Shown here: piece after piece, positions 8,353 through 15,728 of the stretch
Layout of the letters: each line of letters starts with the position of its first letter
Position numbering within the stretch: position 1 is the first letter of the stretch
NCBI GenBank assembly: GCA_029007115.1
Contig: JAQXHG010000020.1
Coordinates: forward strand, 1-38,571
Reading direction: 5' to 3'
Source: a bacterium
GTDB lineage: Bacteria > Bacillota_I > Bacilli_A > RF39 > UBA660
DNA length: 38,571 nt
Notes under the pieces: generated by a model
Database searches by the model: none
The model's input: the letters and a program-made list of their open reading frames with translations, nothing else
Told to the model about the DNA's origin: nothing
Position numbers and translations under genes: made by a program

Positions 8353-8381
8353 ATTTTACATTAATTATTCTATATACACAA
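8353..8381 (-). promoter_or_regulatory. Promoter of the metallopeptidase pair
   Basis: TTGTGT (8381-8376), a 17-base spacer and TAAAAT (8358-8353) on the minus strand, with an AAGGAG ribosome-binding site downstream at about 8329-8334. Confidence 0.6.
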
Positions 8382-8421
8382 GATTTTTTTAAAAAAAGAA
8401 ATATTTATATTTTTTATAAAT

Positions 8422-8447
8422 AAAAAAGAGTATAGATTACCATACTC
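8422..8447 (-). terminator. Terminator of serS
   Basis: The stem GAGTAT / ATACTC (8428-8433 and 8442-8447) is followed on the minus strand by CTTTTTTATTT. It lies 10 bases beyond the serS stop codon. Confidence 0.8.
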
Positions 8448-8456
8448 ATAAAATTA

Positions 8457-9746
8457 TTATTTTTCTTTTGGTTTAATTACTTCTAAACCACCCATATATG
8501 GTCTTAATACATTAGGAATACTAATACTTCCATCTTCATTATAATTATTTTCTAAAAATGCTATTAAAGCTCTAGTTGATGCTAATACTGTATTATTTAA
8601 TGTATGTGGATAGTAAGTTCCATTTTCACCTTTCACTCTGATACCAAGTATTCTAGCTTGAGCATCTCCAAGTGTTGAACAAGAACAAACTTCAAAATAT
8701 TTTTGTTGTCTTGGGCTCCATGCCTCTATATCACATGATTTTACTTTTAAATCAGCAAGATCTCCACTACAACATTCAAGTTGCCTAACAGGTATATTTA
8801 AACTTCTAAATAACTCTACACTATATCTCCACATTTTTTCATACCACATCATAGATTCTTCTGGTTTACATAAGACTATCATTTCTTGTTTTTCAAATTG
8901 ATGTACTCTATATATACCACGTTCTTCAATACCATGTGCTCCTACTTCTTTTCTAAAACAAGGACTATATGATGTCATAGTAATTGGTAAAGAACTTTCA
9001 TTTAATATTTGATCTTTGAACTTACCAATCATAGAATGTTCACTAGTACCAATTAAATATAAATCTTCTCCTTCTATCTTATACATCATAGCATCCATCT
9101 CAGCAAAAGACATAACGCCATTTACTACGTCTGATCTTATCATAAATGGAGGTATACAATAAATAAATCCTTTATCAATCATAAAATCTCTTGCATAAGA
9201 TAATAATGCACTAGAAAGTCTTGCTGCATCACCCATTAAGTAATAAAAGCCATTACCACTTGTCCTTCCTGATGATTCTTTATCAAGACCATTAATACTT
9301 TGTAATATATCAGCATGATATGGAATTTCACAATTAGGTAAGCTTGGTTCTCCAAACTTTTCTATTTCTACATTTTCACTATCATCTTTTCCAATTGGAA
9401 CACTCTTGTCAATAATATTAGGAATAACCATCATAATATCTTTAATTTTTGATTCTAATTCTACTTCTCTTGATTCTAAATTTTCAATTTCGCTTTGCAT
9501 ATTTATTACTTGTTGTTTTAAATCATTAGCTTCATCAACTTTTTTCTCACGCATCAAAGCGCCTATTTGTGAACTTATTTTATTTTTTTCACTTCTTAAA
9601 TTATCACCTTTTAATTTACACTCACGATATTCAGTATCATAATTATATACATCATCAACTAATGATAGTTTATCATCCTGAAATTTCTTTTTAATATTTT
9701 CTTTTACTAAATCTCTATCTTCTCTTATCAATTTAATATCTATCAT
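8457..9746 (-). CDS. serS: Serine--tRNA ligase
   Basis: Class II aminoacyl-tRNA synthetase that charges tRNA-Ser (and tRNA-Sec where present) in the cytosol. The N-terminal long coiled-coil arm spans about residues 30-105. The catalytic core has motif 2 (FRKEVGAHGIEERGIYRVHQ) and motif 3 (the NTVLASTRALIAFLENN segment near the C-terminus), plus TSEHSM in the serine pocket region. From the ATG at 9746 the length is 429 residues, typical of the family. I reject the in-frame ATG ten codons upstream because GAGGTG sits just ahead of 9746 and MIDIKLIRED matches the usual N-terminus. No T-box leader fits: only about 40 bases separate it from the upstream terminator. Confidence 0.96.
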   Translation of the reverse strand: MIDIKLIREDRDLVKENIKKKFQDDKLSLVDDVYNYDTEYRECKLKGDNLRSEKNKISSQIGALMREKKVDEANDLKQQVINMQSEIENLESREVELESKIKDIMMVIPNIIDKSVPIGKDDSENVEIEKFGEPSLPNCEIPYHADILQSINGLDKESSGRTSGNGFYYLMGDAARLSSALLSYARDFMIDKGFIYCIPPFMIRSDVVNGVMSFAEMDAMMYKIEGEDLYLIGTSEHSMIGKFKDQILNESSLPITMTSYSPCFRKEVGAHGIEERGIYRVHQFEKQEMIVLCKPEESMMWYEKMWRYSVELFRSLNIPVRQLECCSGDLADLKVKSCDIEAWSPRQQKYFEVCSCSTLGDAQARILGIRVKGENGTYYPHTLNNTVLASTRALIAFLENNYNEDGSISIPNVLRPYMGGLEVIKPKEK

Positions 9747-9788
9747 ATTAGTCACCTCTATATCTAATAATATCATTATTTAAACAAA

Positions 9789-9827
9789 ATAAAAAGAGAA
9801 ATTTCCTACATTTATAGAAAATTTCTC
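9789..9827 (-). terminator. Terminator of the small-peptide genes
   Basis: The 9-bp stem GAGAAATTT / AAATTTCTC (9796-9804 and 9819-9827) is followed on the minus strand by TTTTTATTTTG. It separates the small-peptide genes from serS. Confidence 0.8.
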
Positions 9828-9833
9828 ATAATT

Positions 9834-9932
9834 CTACCATCCCCCGAATCCGAAGATTATAGCAAGAAGGATGAATAAAATTAAAATTATAAAGAAAATA
9901 TTAGCACCTTGATTGCATCCACATCCTGTCAT
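9834..9932 (-). CDS. Small YjcZ-like Gly/Cys membrane peptide (32 aa)
   Basis: The peptide starts MTGCGCNQG, continues with a single strongly hydrophobic helix of Ile, Leu and Phe (about residues 12-27) and ends GFGGW. This architecture (short Gly/Cys-rich head plus one membrane helix) is that of the YjcZ-type small membrane/sporulation peptides of Bacilli. A strong AAGGAGGTG ribosome-binding site lies just upstream. It follows a second peptide of the same kind 19 bp upstream, and a terminator begins immediately after the stop. The function of the family is poorly defined; the link to sporulation is an inference from B. subtilis homologues. Confidence 0.75.
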   Translation of the reverse strand: MTGCGCNQGANIFFIILILFILLAIIFGFGGW

Positions 9933-9951
9933 AATATAACACCTCCTTATT

Positions 9952-10062
9952 CTAGATAAAAGCACCTAGTATGATTACTAATAATATGAATAATACTAAA
10001 GCAAAGGCTGCTCCTCCAATACCATTTCCATTTTTACATCCACATCCGCATCCTGTATTCAT
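9952..10062 (-). CDS. Small YjcZ-like Gly/Cys membrane peptide (36 aa)
   Basis: The peptide starts MNTGCGCGCKNGNGIGG and continues with one hydrophobic helix (about residues 18-36) ending ILGAFI. An AAAGGAGGAATG ribosome-binding region precedes the ATG. It is the first gene of a two-peptide operon with the 32-residue peptide. The four Cys in the head could bind metal or form disulfides. The family is recognised by architecture only; no enzymatic role is expected. Confidence 0.75.
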   Translation of the reverse strand: MNTGCGCGCKNGNGIGGAAFALVLFILLVIILGAFI

Positions 10063-10134
10063 AAAACATTCCTCCTTTTTTATCTTTACACTTTTATAGT
10101 ATGATAATTCATATTTTTTGTGTATGACAATTAC

Positions 10135-10163
10135 TTGTATTTTAAATATTTATTTGCTATGAT
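10135..10163 (+). promoter_or_regulatory. Sigma-A promoter of the prsA-like gene
   Basis: TTGTAT (10135-10140), a 17-base spacer and TATGAT (10158-10163), 21 bases upstream of the ATG at 10185. An AGGAGG ribosome-binding site lies between. Confidence 0.7.
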
Positions 10164-10184
10164 AGTAAGAGTTAGGAGGAATAT

Positions 10185-11162
10185 ATGAAAAAGAAATTAT
10201 TAATTACTTTTTGTACTTTATTATTAGTAAGTGGCTGTAAAGATGTTAAATTAAATAATGGAGAAAATGCTGTAGTAACATTTAAAGAAGGTGGTATTAG
10301 TTCAAATGAACTATACAAGTCATTAAAAGATGTTTATGGTGGAGAAAAGATAATGGATTTAATAGATGCCTATCTTTTAAAAGATTTATATAAAGAAACT
10401 CAAGATGAAAAAACTTATGTTAAACAAACTATTAAATCAGTAAAAGAAAACGCTAGTTCTATGGGAGTAGATTTAAATCTTTATTTATCTTATTATTATG
10501 GTGTTGCTGATGAAGATGCTTTTAAAGATTACTTATCTCTAAATTATAAAAGAGACTTATGGAAAAATGACTATGCTAAGGAAATCGTAACTGATAAGCA
10601 AATTGAAGAATACTATGATAGTGAAGTTTATGGTGATATTGATGCAAGTATGATATTAATCACTATTGACGCTAATAGTGATGATGAAGATGCTAAAAAA
10701 GAAGCAGAAAATAAAGCATTAGACAAAGCAAAAGATATTATCGCGAAATTGAAAGATGGTGAAGATTTTGCATCTTTAGCTAAAAAGAATTCTGAAGATG
10801 AAAGTACTGCAGCAAATGGTGGTTCTTTAGGATTTGTAAATAGTGATGATGTAAATAGTGAAGTATGGAGTGCACTACTTAATATGAAAGATGGAAATTA
10901 TAGTAGTGAACCTGTGAAATCATCTAAAGGTTACTATGTACTTTATAGAACATCTCAAAAAGATAAACCAGAACTAGATGATAAATTAAAAGAAACTATA
11001 ATTGAAAAAGTAGCAGAAGAAATGGCTAGTGAAACTGGATTTAGTATAAAAGCACAAAAAGCATTAAGAGAAAAAAATGAAATGAAATTTATTGATACTG
11101 ATTTAGAAAAATCTTATAATGAATTAATAACAGCATATGAAAAACAACAATCATCTAACTAA
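10185..11162 (+). CDS. prsA: PrsA-like foldase lipoprotein (parvulin-type peptidyl-prolyl isomerase)
   Basis: A 325-residue exported lipoprotein that would help secreted proteins fold outside the membrane. A signal peptide with lipobox LVSGC puts the lipidated Cys at residue 18. An N-terminal helical chaperone part follows, then a parvulin rotamase domain at about residues 153-262 (DASMILITID, the GGSLGFV segment, and SSKGYYVLYRTSQ, the usual closing strand). A C-terminal helix completes the PrsA layout; the family is usually 280-320 residues. AGGAGG lies 6 bases before the ATG. It stands alone between its promoter and a hairpin terminator, convergent with recX. The parvulin catalytic residues look normal, but I did not check each one. 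Confidence 0.88.
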   Translation: MKKKLLITFCTLLLVSGCKDVKLNNGENAVVTFKEGGISSNELYKSLKDVYGGEKIMDLIDAYLLKDLYKETQDEKTYVKQTIKSVKENASSMGVDLNLYLSYYYGVADEDAFKDYLSLNYKRDLWKNDYAKEIVTDKQIEEYYDSEVYGDIDASMILITIDANSDDEDAKKEAENKALDKAKDIIAKLKDGEDFASLAKKNSEDESTAANGGSLGFVNSDDVNSEVWSALLNMKDGNYSSEPVKSSKGYYVLYRTSQKDKPELDDKLKETIIEKVAEEMASETGFSIKAQKALREKNEMKFIDTDLEKSYNELITAYEKQQSSN

Positions 11163-11173
11163 TAAAATATATT

Positions 11174-11209
11174 AAAAATCACTTCTTTATTTAAATTGAA
11201 GTGATTTTT
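11174..11209. terminator. Bidirectional terminator between prsA-like gene and recX
   Basis: The 12-bp stem AAAAATCACTTC / GAAGTGATTTTT (11174-11185 and 11198-11209) has T runs on both strands and lies between two convergent genes. Confidence 0.85.
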
Positions 11210-11220
11210 TATTACTTTTT

Positions 11221-11961
11221 TTACTTATTAAATAAAGAATTAACTTCTTCATAACTATATCCTTTTCTAATCATAGAATTTAATATTTTAGTTTTATCCC
11301 CTTTAAATTTTTTAAAACATTTATCAAAATCTTTTTCAATTGCATTAGAAACATATTCGATATTTGATAAATTATCATCTATCATATTTTTATCATATCC
11401 AAGATTATATAAATCATTTTTCATCTTTAATATAAACATATAATAACTTTTAGACTTCATTAAACTTTTTTTCTTATTTATTATCTTCTTAATTTTGTCA
11501 TTCCATACTTCATCATCTATTTTACTTAGATAACTATCAATATCTCTTTCATTAAAATCAAGATCTAGTAAATTTTTCTTTATCTTATTTGGACCATCAT
11601 TACTTAAATTAACTTTATCATTTATAAAAGCAACTATATAAGAATTATCATTTAATAAATTTAATTCTTCTAACTTTGATATTGCAAATTCAATGTATTT
11701 TTTATCATAACCTTTTTTAGTTAAATAAATATTTATTTCTTTTTTATTGCGCATTCTTATTTCTATATAACTTAAAGCTGTATAATACGCTTCATAATAT
11801 CGATTTTCTTCAATAATTTTATCCAATAATTCTTCATCAATATCATTTTTAATTAAAAGATTATATTTTAATATTATATCTTCATAAATAGTAATATCAG
11901 TATTATTAAAAACTAATTTATATTTACTTTTTCCTACTTTTTTAAATTTATTTATTTCCAT
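11221..11961 (-). CDS. recX: Regulatory protein RecX
   Basis: A 246-residue protein that modulates RecA filaments. The repeated three-helix RecX units are visible. ALSYIEIRMRNKKEINIYLT and KKGYDKKYIEFAISKLEEL correspond to the conserved 'YaL.lLa.R.rse.EL..kL..kGf....i..vl..L...g' block, followed by FINDK and further units ending GYSYEEVNSLF. Length and the N-terminal beta region (INKFKKVGKSKYKL) fit the Firmicutes form. Charge and Lys/Asn content follow the AT-rich genome. AGGG precedes the ATG, and a candidate promoter lies 70-100 bp upstream. No recA is visible nearby. Confidence 0.88.
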   Translation of the reverse strand: MEINKFKKVGKSKYKLVFNNTDITIYEDIILKYNLLIKNDIDEELLDKIIEENRYYEAYYTALSYIEIRMRNKKEINIYLTKKGYDKKYIEFAISKLEELNLLNDNSYIVAFINDKVNLSNDGPNKIKKNLLDLDFNERDIDSYLSKIDDEVWNDKIKKIINKKKSLMKSKSYYMFILKMKNDLYNLGYDKNMIDDNLSNIEYVSNAIEKDFDKCFKKFKGDKTKILNSMIRKGYSYEEVNSLFNK

Positions 11962-12030
11962 ATATATACCCTATCATACCTAAATCTTGATTTAATCTTA
12001 TTGAAGAAAATTTTTGAGTTTCATTATATA

Positions 12031-12059
12031 ATGTTAAAAAATTACATTTACTTTGTCAA
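12031..12059 (-). promoter_or_regulatory. Candidate promoter of recX
   Basis: A perfect TTGACA (12059-12054) is followed after 17 bases by a weak TAACAT (12036-12031). A better TATAAT lies 8 bases further, at a 25-base spacing that is too long. Start-site mapping would decide. Confidence 0.4.
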
Positions 12060-12129
12060 TTAACACTTCAATTTTCCTCAATTAATTATCTATAATTATT
12101 TTAACATCTTTATTTAAATATTAAAATAA

Positions 12130-12160
12130 AAATCAATATTCTAAGTACAAATATTGATTT
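12130..12160 (-). terminator. Terminator of the CofE-like gene
   Basis: The 11-bp stem AAATCAATATT / AATATTGATTT (12130-12140 and 12150-12160) is followed by a T-rich run on the minus strand, 10 bases after the stop codon at 12170. Confidence 0.8.
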
Positions 12161-12169
12161 AAATTTATA

Positions 12170-13357
12170 TTAATCATTACTATAATTAGTAAAATATCTT
12201 TGAATTAATACAACGGGAGTTCCTTTATCTCCACTACCACTTGTTAAGTCACATAAACTTCCAAGTAAGTCTGTATAACGTCTTGGTGTAGTACCTTGAG
12301 TAGCCATAGTTCCTTTCAATTCTTTATCTTTAGCTTTAATTTCTTCTCTCATAGCATTATTTAATTCTTCACCCTTAAGGTCTTTAAACTTATTTTCACT
12401 AAAATATTTCAGTTTAATTTCATTTGGACTACCCTCTAAGCCACTAGTATATGCTGGACTTACAACTGGATCAGCAAGTTCCCAAATCTTACCAACTGGA
12501 TCTTTAAATGCCCCATCACCATATACCATTACTTCAATTGTTTTACCAGTTTTCTCTTTCATAAGTTCTTGTACTTTATTTACAAGAATATCTCCTGTTC
12601 TTGGAAATAATTTAACTTTATCTTCAGTAGATCTATTACTACCTAGTAATCCATAAGGTGAGTATCCACTACCATCGACACTTTCATTTAGTATTTCACT
12701 CATCATTAATACCTTTTTAGCACCATATTTAAGTAGTCTCTCTTTAGTTTCAACTCTTGTATGAATATCACAATTAATAACTGTATCTGTATAGTCTAAA
12801 ATAGTTTCTGGTTTATTTGAAAATACCATTTCAAATTCACAGCCTTCTTTTAAAACTAAATCTCTATATACTTCATACATATTAACTCCAGTAAATAAAT
12901 GCTTAAAATGACCAAATTTTTCCTTATACTCATTTTCACTTATTACATCACTAGATGCGTTAATATTATACTTTCTTAAATCTTCTCTATAAAGAATATC
13001 ATTACCTACTTCATCAGATGGATAACTACTAAGTAATGTTATTTTTTTAGTTGCTCTTGCCATTGCAGACAATAATACAGCAAATCTATTACGGCTTAAT
13101 ATTGGAAACACTATACCAATATGATCACTAGATAATTTATTTTTTATATCTTTTGCAATTTGATCTAATGTTGCAAAATTACCTTCGCTAATTCCAACAA
13201 CTGCTTCTGTAATAGCAATTACATCTCTATCTTCAAATTGAAAATTTTCACTTTTGCTTGCTTTTATAACAGAATCAACTACTATTTGAGCTAAATTGTC
13301 TCCTTCTTTGATAATAGGTGTTCTAATACCTCTTACGATTGTACCTACATCTCTCAT
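12170..13357 (-). CDS. CofE-like ligase (coenzyme F420-0:L-glutamate ligase family protein)
   Basis: A 395-residue protein resembling the F420-0:gamma-L-glutamyl ligase domain (CofE/F420_ligase). Its N-terminus fits 'VRGIRTPIIKEGDNLAQIVV' with 'EDRDVIAITEAVVGISEGNF', the family's metal/nucleotide segment. Later segments are the conserved 'MVYGDGAFKDPVGKIWELAD' and the C-terminal 'GTTPRRYTDLLGSLCDL'. CofE itself is about 250 residues; this longer form occurs in Firmicutes lacking F420, so it may glutamylate another cofactor such as a folate or pterin. No F420 biosynthesis genes are visible in the window. GGAGAGTG precedes the ATG, and a terminator follows the stop, so it is probably a single-gene unit. 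Substrate uncertain. Confidence 0.7.
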   Translation of the reverse strand: MRDVGTIVRGIRTPIIKEGDNLAQIVVDSVIKASKSENFQFEDRDVIAITEAVVGISEGNFATLDQIAKDIKNKLSSDHIGIVFPILSRNRFAVLLSAMARATKKITLLSSYPSDEVGNDILYREDLRKYNINASSDVISENEYKEKFGHFKHLFTGVNMYEVYRDLVLKEGCEFEMVFSNKPETILDYTDTVINCDIHTRVETKERLLKYGAKKVLMMSEILNESVDGSGYSPYGLLGSNRSTEDKVKLFPRTGDILVNKVQELMKEKTGKTIEVMVYGDGAFKDPVGKIWELADPVVSPAYTSGLEGSPNEIKLKYFSENKFKDLKGEELNNAMREEIKAKDKELKGTMATQGTTPRRYTDLLGSLCDLTSGSGDKGTPVVLIQRYFTNYSND

Positions 13358-13424
13358 ACATCACTCTCCTATTATATTGTACCATGACTATAAAGTAATG
13401 TATTCAAAAATTACATTTTATTTA

Positions 13425-13450
13425 CAAAAAAAAGTTTCAATTATGAAACT
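13425..13450 (-). terminator. Terminator overlapping the stop codon of the 165-residue protein gene
   Basis: The stem AGTTTC / GAAACT (13433-13438 and 13445-13450) is followed on the minus strand by eight T. The TAG stop at 13449-13451 lies at the base of the stem. Confidence 0.65.
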
Positions 13451-13946
13451 AATATAATCTTTTTGCTAGTAATTTTGCATCTTTAGTAAGTTTTTTACTT
13501 GGACCAGTTTGATCTTTAATATATTGTTTTGTTTTTGCTCTACATGTTGCAATAAATTGAAGTACATTCTCTATATACTTTATTTTAATATCATCTGATT
13601 TATATACTTCATTAAAAAAACCTGTAACAGTAGAACTTTCTACTTCTATTTTAGAAAGTGGAATTGGCTTTGTTTCAACATCTATATCTATACCTCTTAA
13701 TATAGCAAAAGTAACATCATTTTCTGCTTTAAATATCTCTAACTCAAATTTAGTTTGACTAAACATTTCTTTTACAATTATGTTTCCATCAATACTCGTT
13801 CTTTGTGATTCGAAAAACAATTTATTAAAAAAACCATCTTCTATATTAAATTTAGGATATTTTTTAAAAATTAATTTTCCATCTCTTCTAACTTCATCAT
13901 AAACTTCAAAACTATCTGGTTTAATAGAATAATACTTCTTTTTCAT
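13449..13946 (-). CDS. Hypothetical protein (165 aa)
   Basis: I do not recognise this family. The protein is soluble, lacks a signal peptide or membrane helix, and is of mixed alpha/beta character, with a beta-rich first half and a basic helical C-terminus (KTKQYIKDQTGPSKKLTKDAK). The basic tail could bind nucleic acid or RNA, but this is a guess. A G-rich ribosome-binding site (AAAGGGGGATT) precedes the ATG. It is transcribed alone, with its own terminator overlapping the stop codon. It lies just upstream, in the opposite orientation, of the tRNA-Leu gene. Confidence 0.75.
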   Translation of the reverse strand: MKKKYYSIKPDSFEVYDEVRRDGKLIFKKYPKFNIEDGFFNKLFFESQRTSIDGNIIVKEMFSQTKFELEIFKAENDVTFAILRGIDIDVETKPIPLSKIEVESSTVTGFFNEVYKSDDIKIKYIENVLQFIATCRAKTKQYIKDQTGPSKKLTKDAKLLAKRLY

Positions 13947-14062
13947 AATAATCCCCCTTTTTTTAACGAGGTAATTATATCATAAAATCTCCATTTTGTC
14001 TATAATTACTTAAAAAATTAACTCTTACATCAAAAAATATTTTTATTTTTATGTAATTGTGA

Positions 14063-14068
14063 TATAAT
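14063..14068 (+). promoter_or_regulatory. -10 box of tRNA-Leu
   Basis: A perfect TATAAT lies 11 bases before the mature tRNA 5' end. I see no good -35 at 16-18 bases upstream (the region is all A/T). Confidence 0.45.
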
Positions 14069-14079
14069 GTTTAAGAAAT

Positions 14080-14165
14080 GCAAGTGTGGCGGAATTGGTA
14101 GACGCAGTAGACTCAAAATCTACCGGTATTTTACCTTGTGGGTTCGACTCCCATCTCTTGCACCA
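14080..14165 (+). tRNA. tRNA-Leu (anticodon CAA)
   Basis: An 86-base class II tRNA with a long variable arm. Acceptor GCAAGTG pairs with CTCTTGC (one T-T mismatch), the D region is GGCGGAATTGGTAGACGC, and the anticodon stem-loop is GTAGA-CTCAAAA-TCTAC with CAA at positions 34-36. The T arm is GTGGG-TTCGACT-CCCAT. The 3' ACCA is encoded. It reads the UUG codon. A terminator follows 38 bases downstream, so it is transcribed alone. Such tRNA 3' ends are common integration sites, and the following 1.5 kb holds decayed accessory genes. Confidence 0.96.
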
Positions 14166-14203
14166 TAGGGAAATTAGTTGAACTAATCGACTTTAAATAT
14201 ATG

Positions 14204-14232
14204 AAAGGTTAATTTCGGCTAACCTTTTTTAT
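14204..14232 (+). terminator. Terminator of tRNA-Leu
   Basis: The 8-bp stem AAAGGTTA / TAACCTTT (14204-14211 and 14220-14227) leads into TTTTTTAT. Confidence 0.85.
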
Positions 14233-14255
14233 ATGCTCGAAAGGAGTTGATTAGT

Positions 14256-14693
14256 ATGCATTTAATAAAGGAAAAATTAGATATTGAAGAAAGTTTAGAA
14301 AAAAAGATTAAAAACACATTAAAGTTTCTAAATATCAAATCTAAAATAATAAAAGGAAATATTATAAGTATAAAAAATACCAATCTTGCTTATATATAAC
14401 CACATAAGTTAGTAATTGGTAATATAGCTTACTTATTCTTTAATGAATGTGAAACAGTTTATATTAATTCATTAGAAAACTATATACCATTAAAAGATTT
14501 ACAAAACCATATTAAAAACTATAGGTCTTTATAACCCGTTACTAAATTTAAAAAATATTTATATAAAAATGGTTATAAAATTGAGCAAACTGAATACGAC
14601 AATATTATTAATAGATATAATAAATATATTGTGAATAACAAAGTTGAACGAATCTCATTTACAAAAGATGAGTTTTTAGAAACTAATATATAA
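14256..14693 (+). pseudogene. Decayed gene with two in-frame TAA stops (146 codons)
   Basis: An AAAGGAG ribosome-binding site at 14240-14246 leads to ATG 14256. One frame then runs 146 codons to the TAA at 14691, interrupted only by TAA at 14397 and 14532. The translation (MHLIKEKLDIEESLEKKIKN..., then NIAYLFFNECETVYINSLEN, then KYLYKNGYKIEQTEYDNIIN) keeps protein-like composition across both stops and is followed by a proper terminator, so this was a real gene recently. Both stops are followed by a Pro codon and could each come from CAA by one C-to-T change. I do not recognise the family. Confidence 0.7.
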
Positions 14694-14739
14694 AAAACAT
14701 AATTACATATTCAATCGATGAATTATAATTATGTTTTTT
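14692..14739. terminator. Bidirectional terminator between the decayed gene and the Cys-cluster gene
   Basis: A 14-bp stem AAAAAACATAATTA / TAATTATGTTTTTT (14692-14705 and 14726-14739) with a 20-base loop and T runs on both strands, lying between two convergent genes. Confidence 0.75.
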
Positions 14740-14748
14740 ATTATACAA

Positions 14749-15471
14749 TTATCTTAATTGATTTATATCTGGTTTTCTTAAAACTTTGCTACGTCCTATT
14801 AACTCAGCATTAAACCAACCAGCACAATCGCTACCTTGTGGTTTTCCAAATTCGTCAACACCAACTTTTTCATCATATTCAACCCTGCAACCTGCATTTA
14901 TACAATTCATACAGCATTTATTTTCAAGATGTTTTAATATAAATACACGTTCTTCCGCAGTTAGGTCATCGCAAACTCTTTTGTAAAAATTATTTGGATT
15001 TGCAAGAATTCTATTTAATAAACTATCTAATTCAGTAATATTTACATCATTAGCAATTGCTTTTTGTTCAAGATCATAATATTTTATTAGATCATCGTTA
15101 TCGTAATATTCAGCATAGATTTCTTCAGCTGTTTTATCTTCTTTATATCTTAATCCCCAATTCAATGCACTAAATCCATCTGCAAAAACAAACCAAACTC
15201 TTTGTTCTTCATAATTGTCACACACTACAGTCTTTTCTATGTATTCAACTATATCTTCAAAAGTAAAATTAAAATCTCTTTCTACTTTAGCAATTTGTAT
15301 GTCTATTTGTGTTTTATATTTTTTATAAAATTCACCTTGCGATTTTTCTAATGGCTCATATTTATTTTTTTCTGATAATAACAGCATAGCTAATAATTTC
15401 CATGGCCTTTCTCTCAAACCTGTCTTTTTATATTCATATAATTTTAATTTGTATAATTCTAATAAAGTCAT
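14749..15471 (-). CDS. Hypothetical protein with C-terminal cysteine cluster (240 aa)
   Basis: I do not recognise this family. The first 170 residues are helical and charged, with no signal peptide. The C-terminal part carries a cysteine cluster, CCMNCINAGC at about residues 185-194, and a later GSDCAGWF, suggesting a metal-binding or redox site. Composition is somewhat richer in Trp, Cys and GC than its neighbours, consistent with transfer. A GGGAGG ribosome-binding site precedes the ATG. It lies in the accessory stretch after tRNA-Leu, facing a decayed gene, so it may be cargo of an old mobile islet. Function is not inferable. Confidence 0.7.
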   Translation of the reverse strand: MTLLELYKLKLYEYKKTGLRERPWKLLAMLLLSEKNKYEPLEKSQGEFYKKYKTQIDIQIAKVERDFNFTFEDIVEYIEKTVVCDNYEEQRVWFVFADGFSALNWGLRYKEDKTAEEIYAEYYDNDDLIKYYDLEQKAIANDVNITELDSLLNRILANPNNFYKRVCDDLTAEERVFILKHLENKCCMNCINAGCRVEYDEKVGVDEFGKPQGSDCAGWFNAELIGRSKVLRKPDINQLR

Positions 15472-15589
15472 GCTAAAAACCTCCCGTCTATAAATATTTT
15501 ATCATAAAAATATAAATTTTTACCATAAATTATATAATGTATGGTATACTTGATATAGAAATTAACCTTAATACCAATTTCCAAATATG

Positions 15590-15644
15590 CTATTCTTACG
15601 CACCATTAAAAAAATTGTTCGATAATTCGAACTTTAAATATTTT
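15590..15644 (+). other. Relic resembling a tRNA 3' end and flank
   Basis: CTTACGCACCAT followed by A-rich sequence, AAATTGTTCGATAATTCGAA and CTTTAAATAT parallels the tail of tRNA-Leu (CTTGCACCAT, AAATTAGTTGAACTAATCGA, CTTTAAATAT at 14157-14200). Both are followed by a terminator. No complete tRNA cloverleaf can be folded here. It may be the remnant of a duplicated tRNA end or of an integration event. Confidence 0.35.
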
Positions 15645-15671
15645 TCAGTCTGAAACATGACTGATTTTTAT
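15645..15671 (+). terminator. Orphan terminator
   Basis: The stem TCAGTC / GACTGA (15645-15650 and 15659-15664) is followed by TTTTTA. No plus-strand protein gene ends upstream, so it terminates the tRNA-like relic or an unrecognised small RNA. Confidence 0.6.
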
Positions 15672-15695
15672 TTATAAAATATTTGTACATATAAT
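15667..15695 (+). promoter_or_regulatory. Candidate promoter of the DUF5661 gene
   Basis: A perfect TATAAT (15690-15695) is preceded after 17 bases by a weak TTTATT (15667-15672) that overlaps the T run of the upstream terminator. Confidence 0.4.
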
Positions 15696-15728
15696 TATCA
15701 ATAAAACATATAGTGTATTGGTGATTAT

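Noticed and set aside
9747-9776. Earlier ATG for serS and a possible T-box leader
   Set aside because: GAGGTG supports the ATG at 9746, and only about 40 bases separate the previous terminator from it, too short for a T-box.
14397-14534. Stop-codon reassignment (TAA read as Gln)
   Set aside because: All intact genes in the window use TAA as a normal stop, so decay is the simpler explanation.
15540-15605. Complete second tRNA gene
   Set aside because: No T-arm GTTCGA or anticodon stem can be paired; only the CACCA-like end remains.
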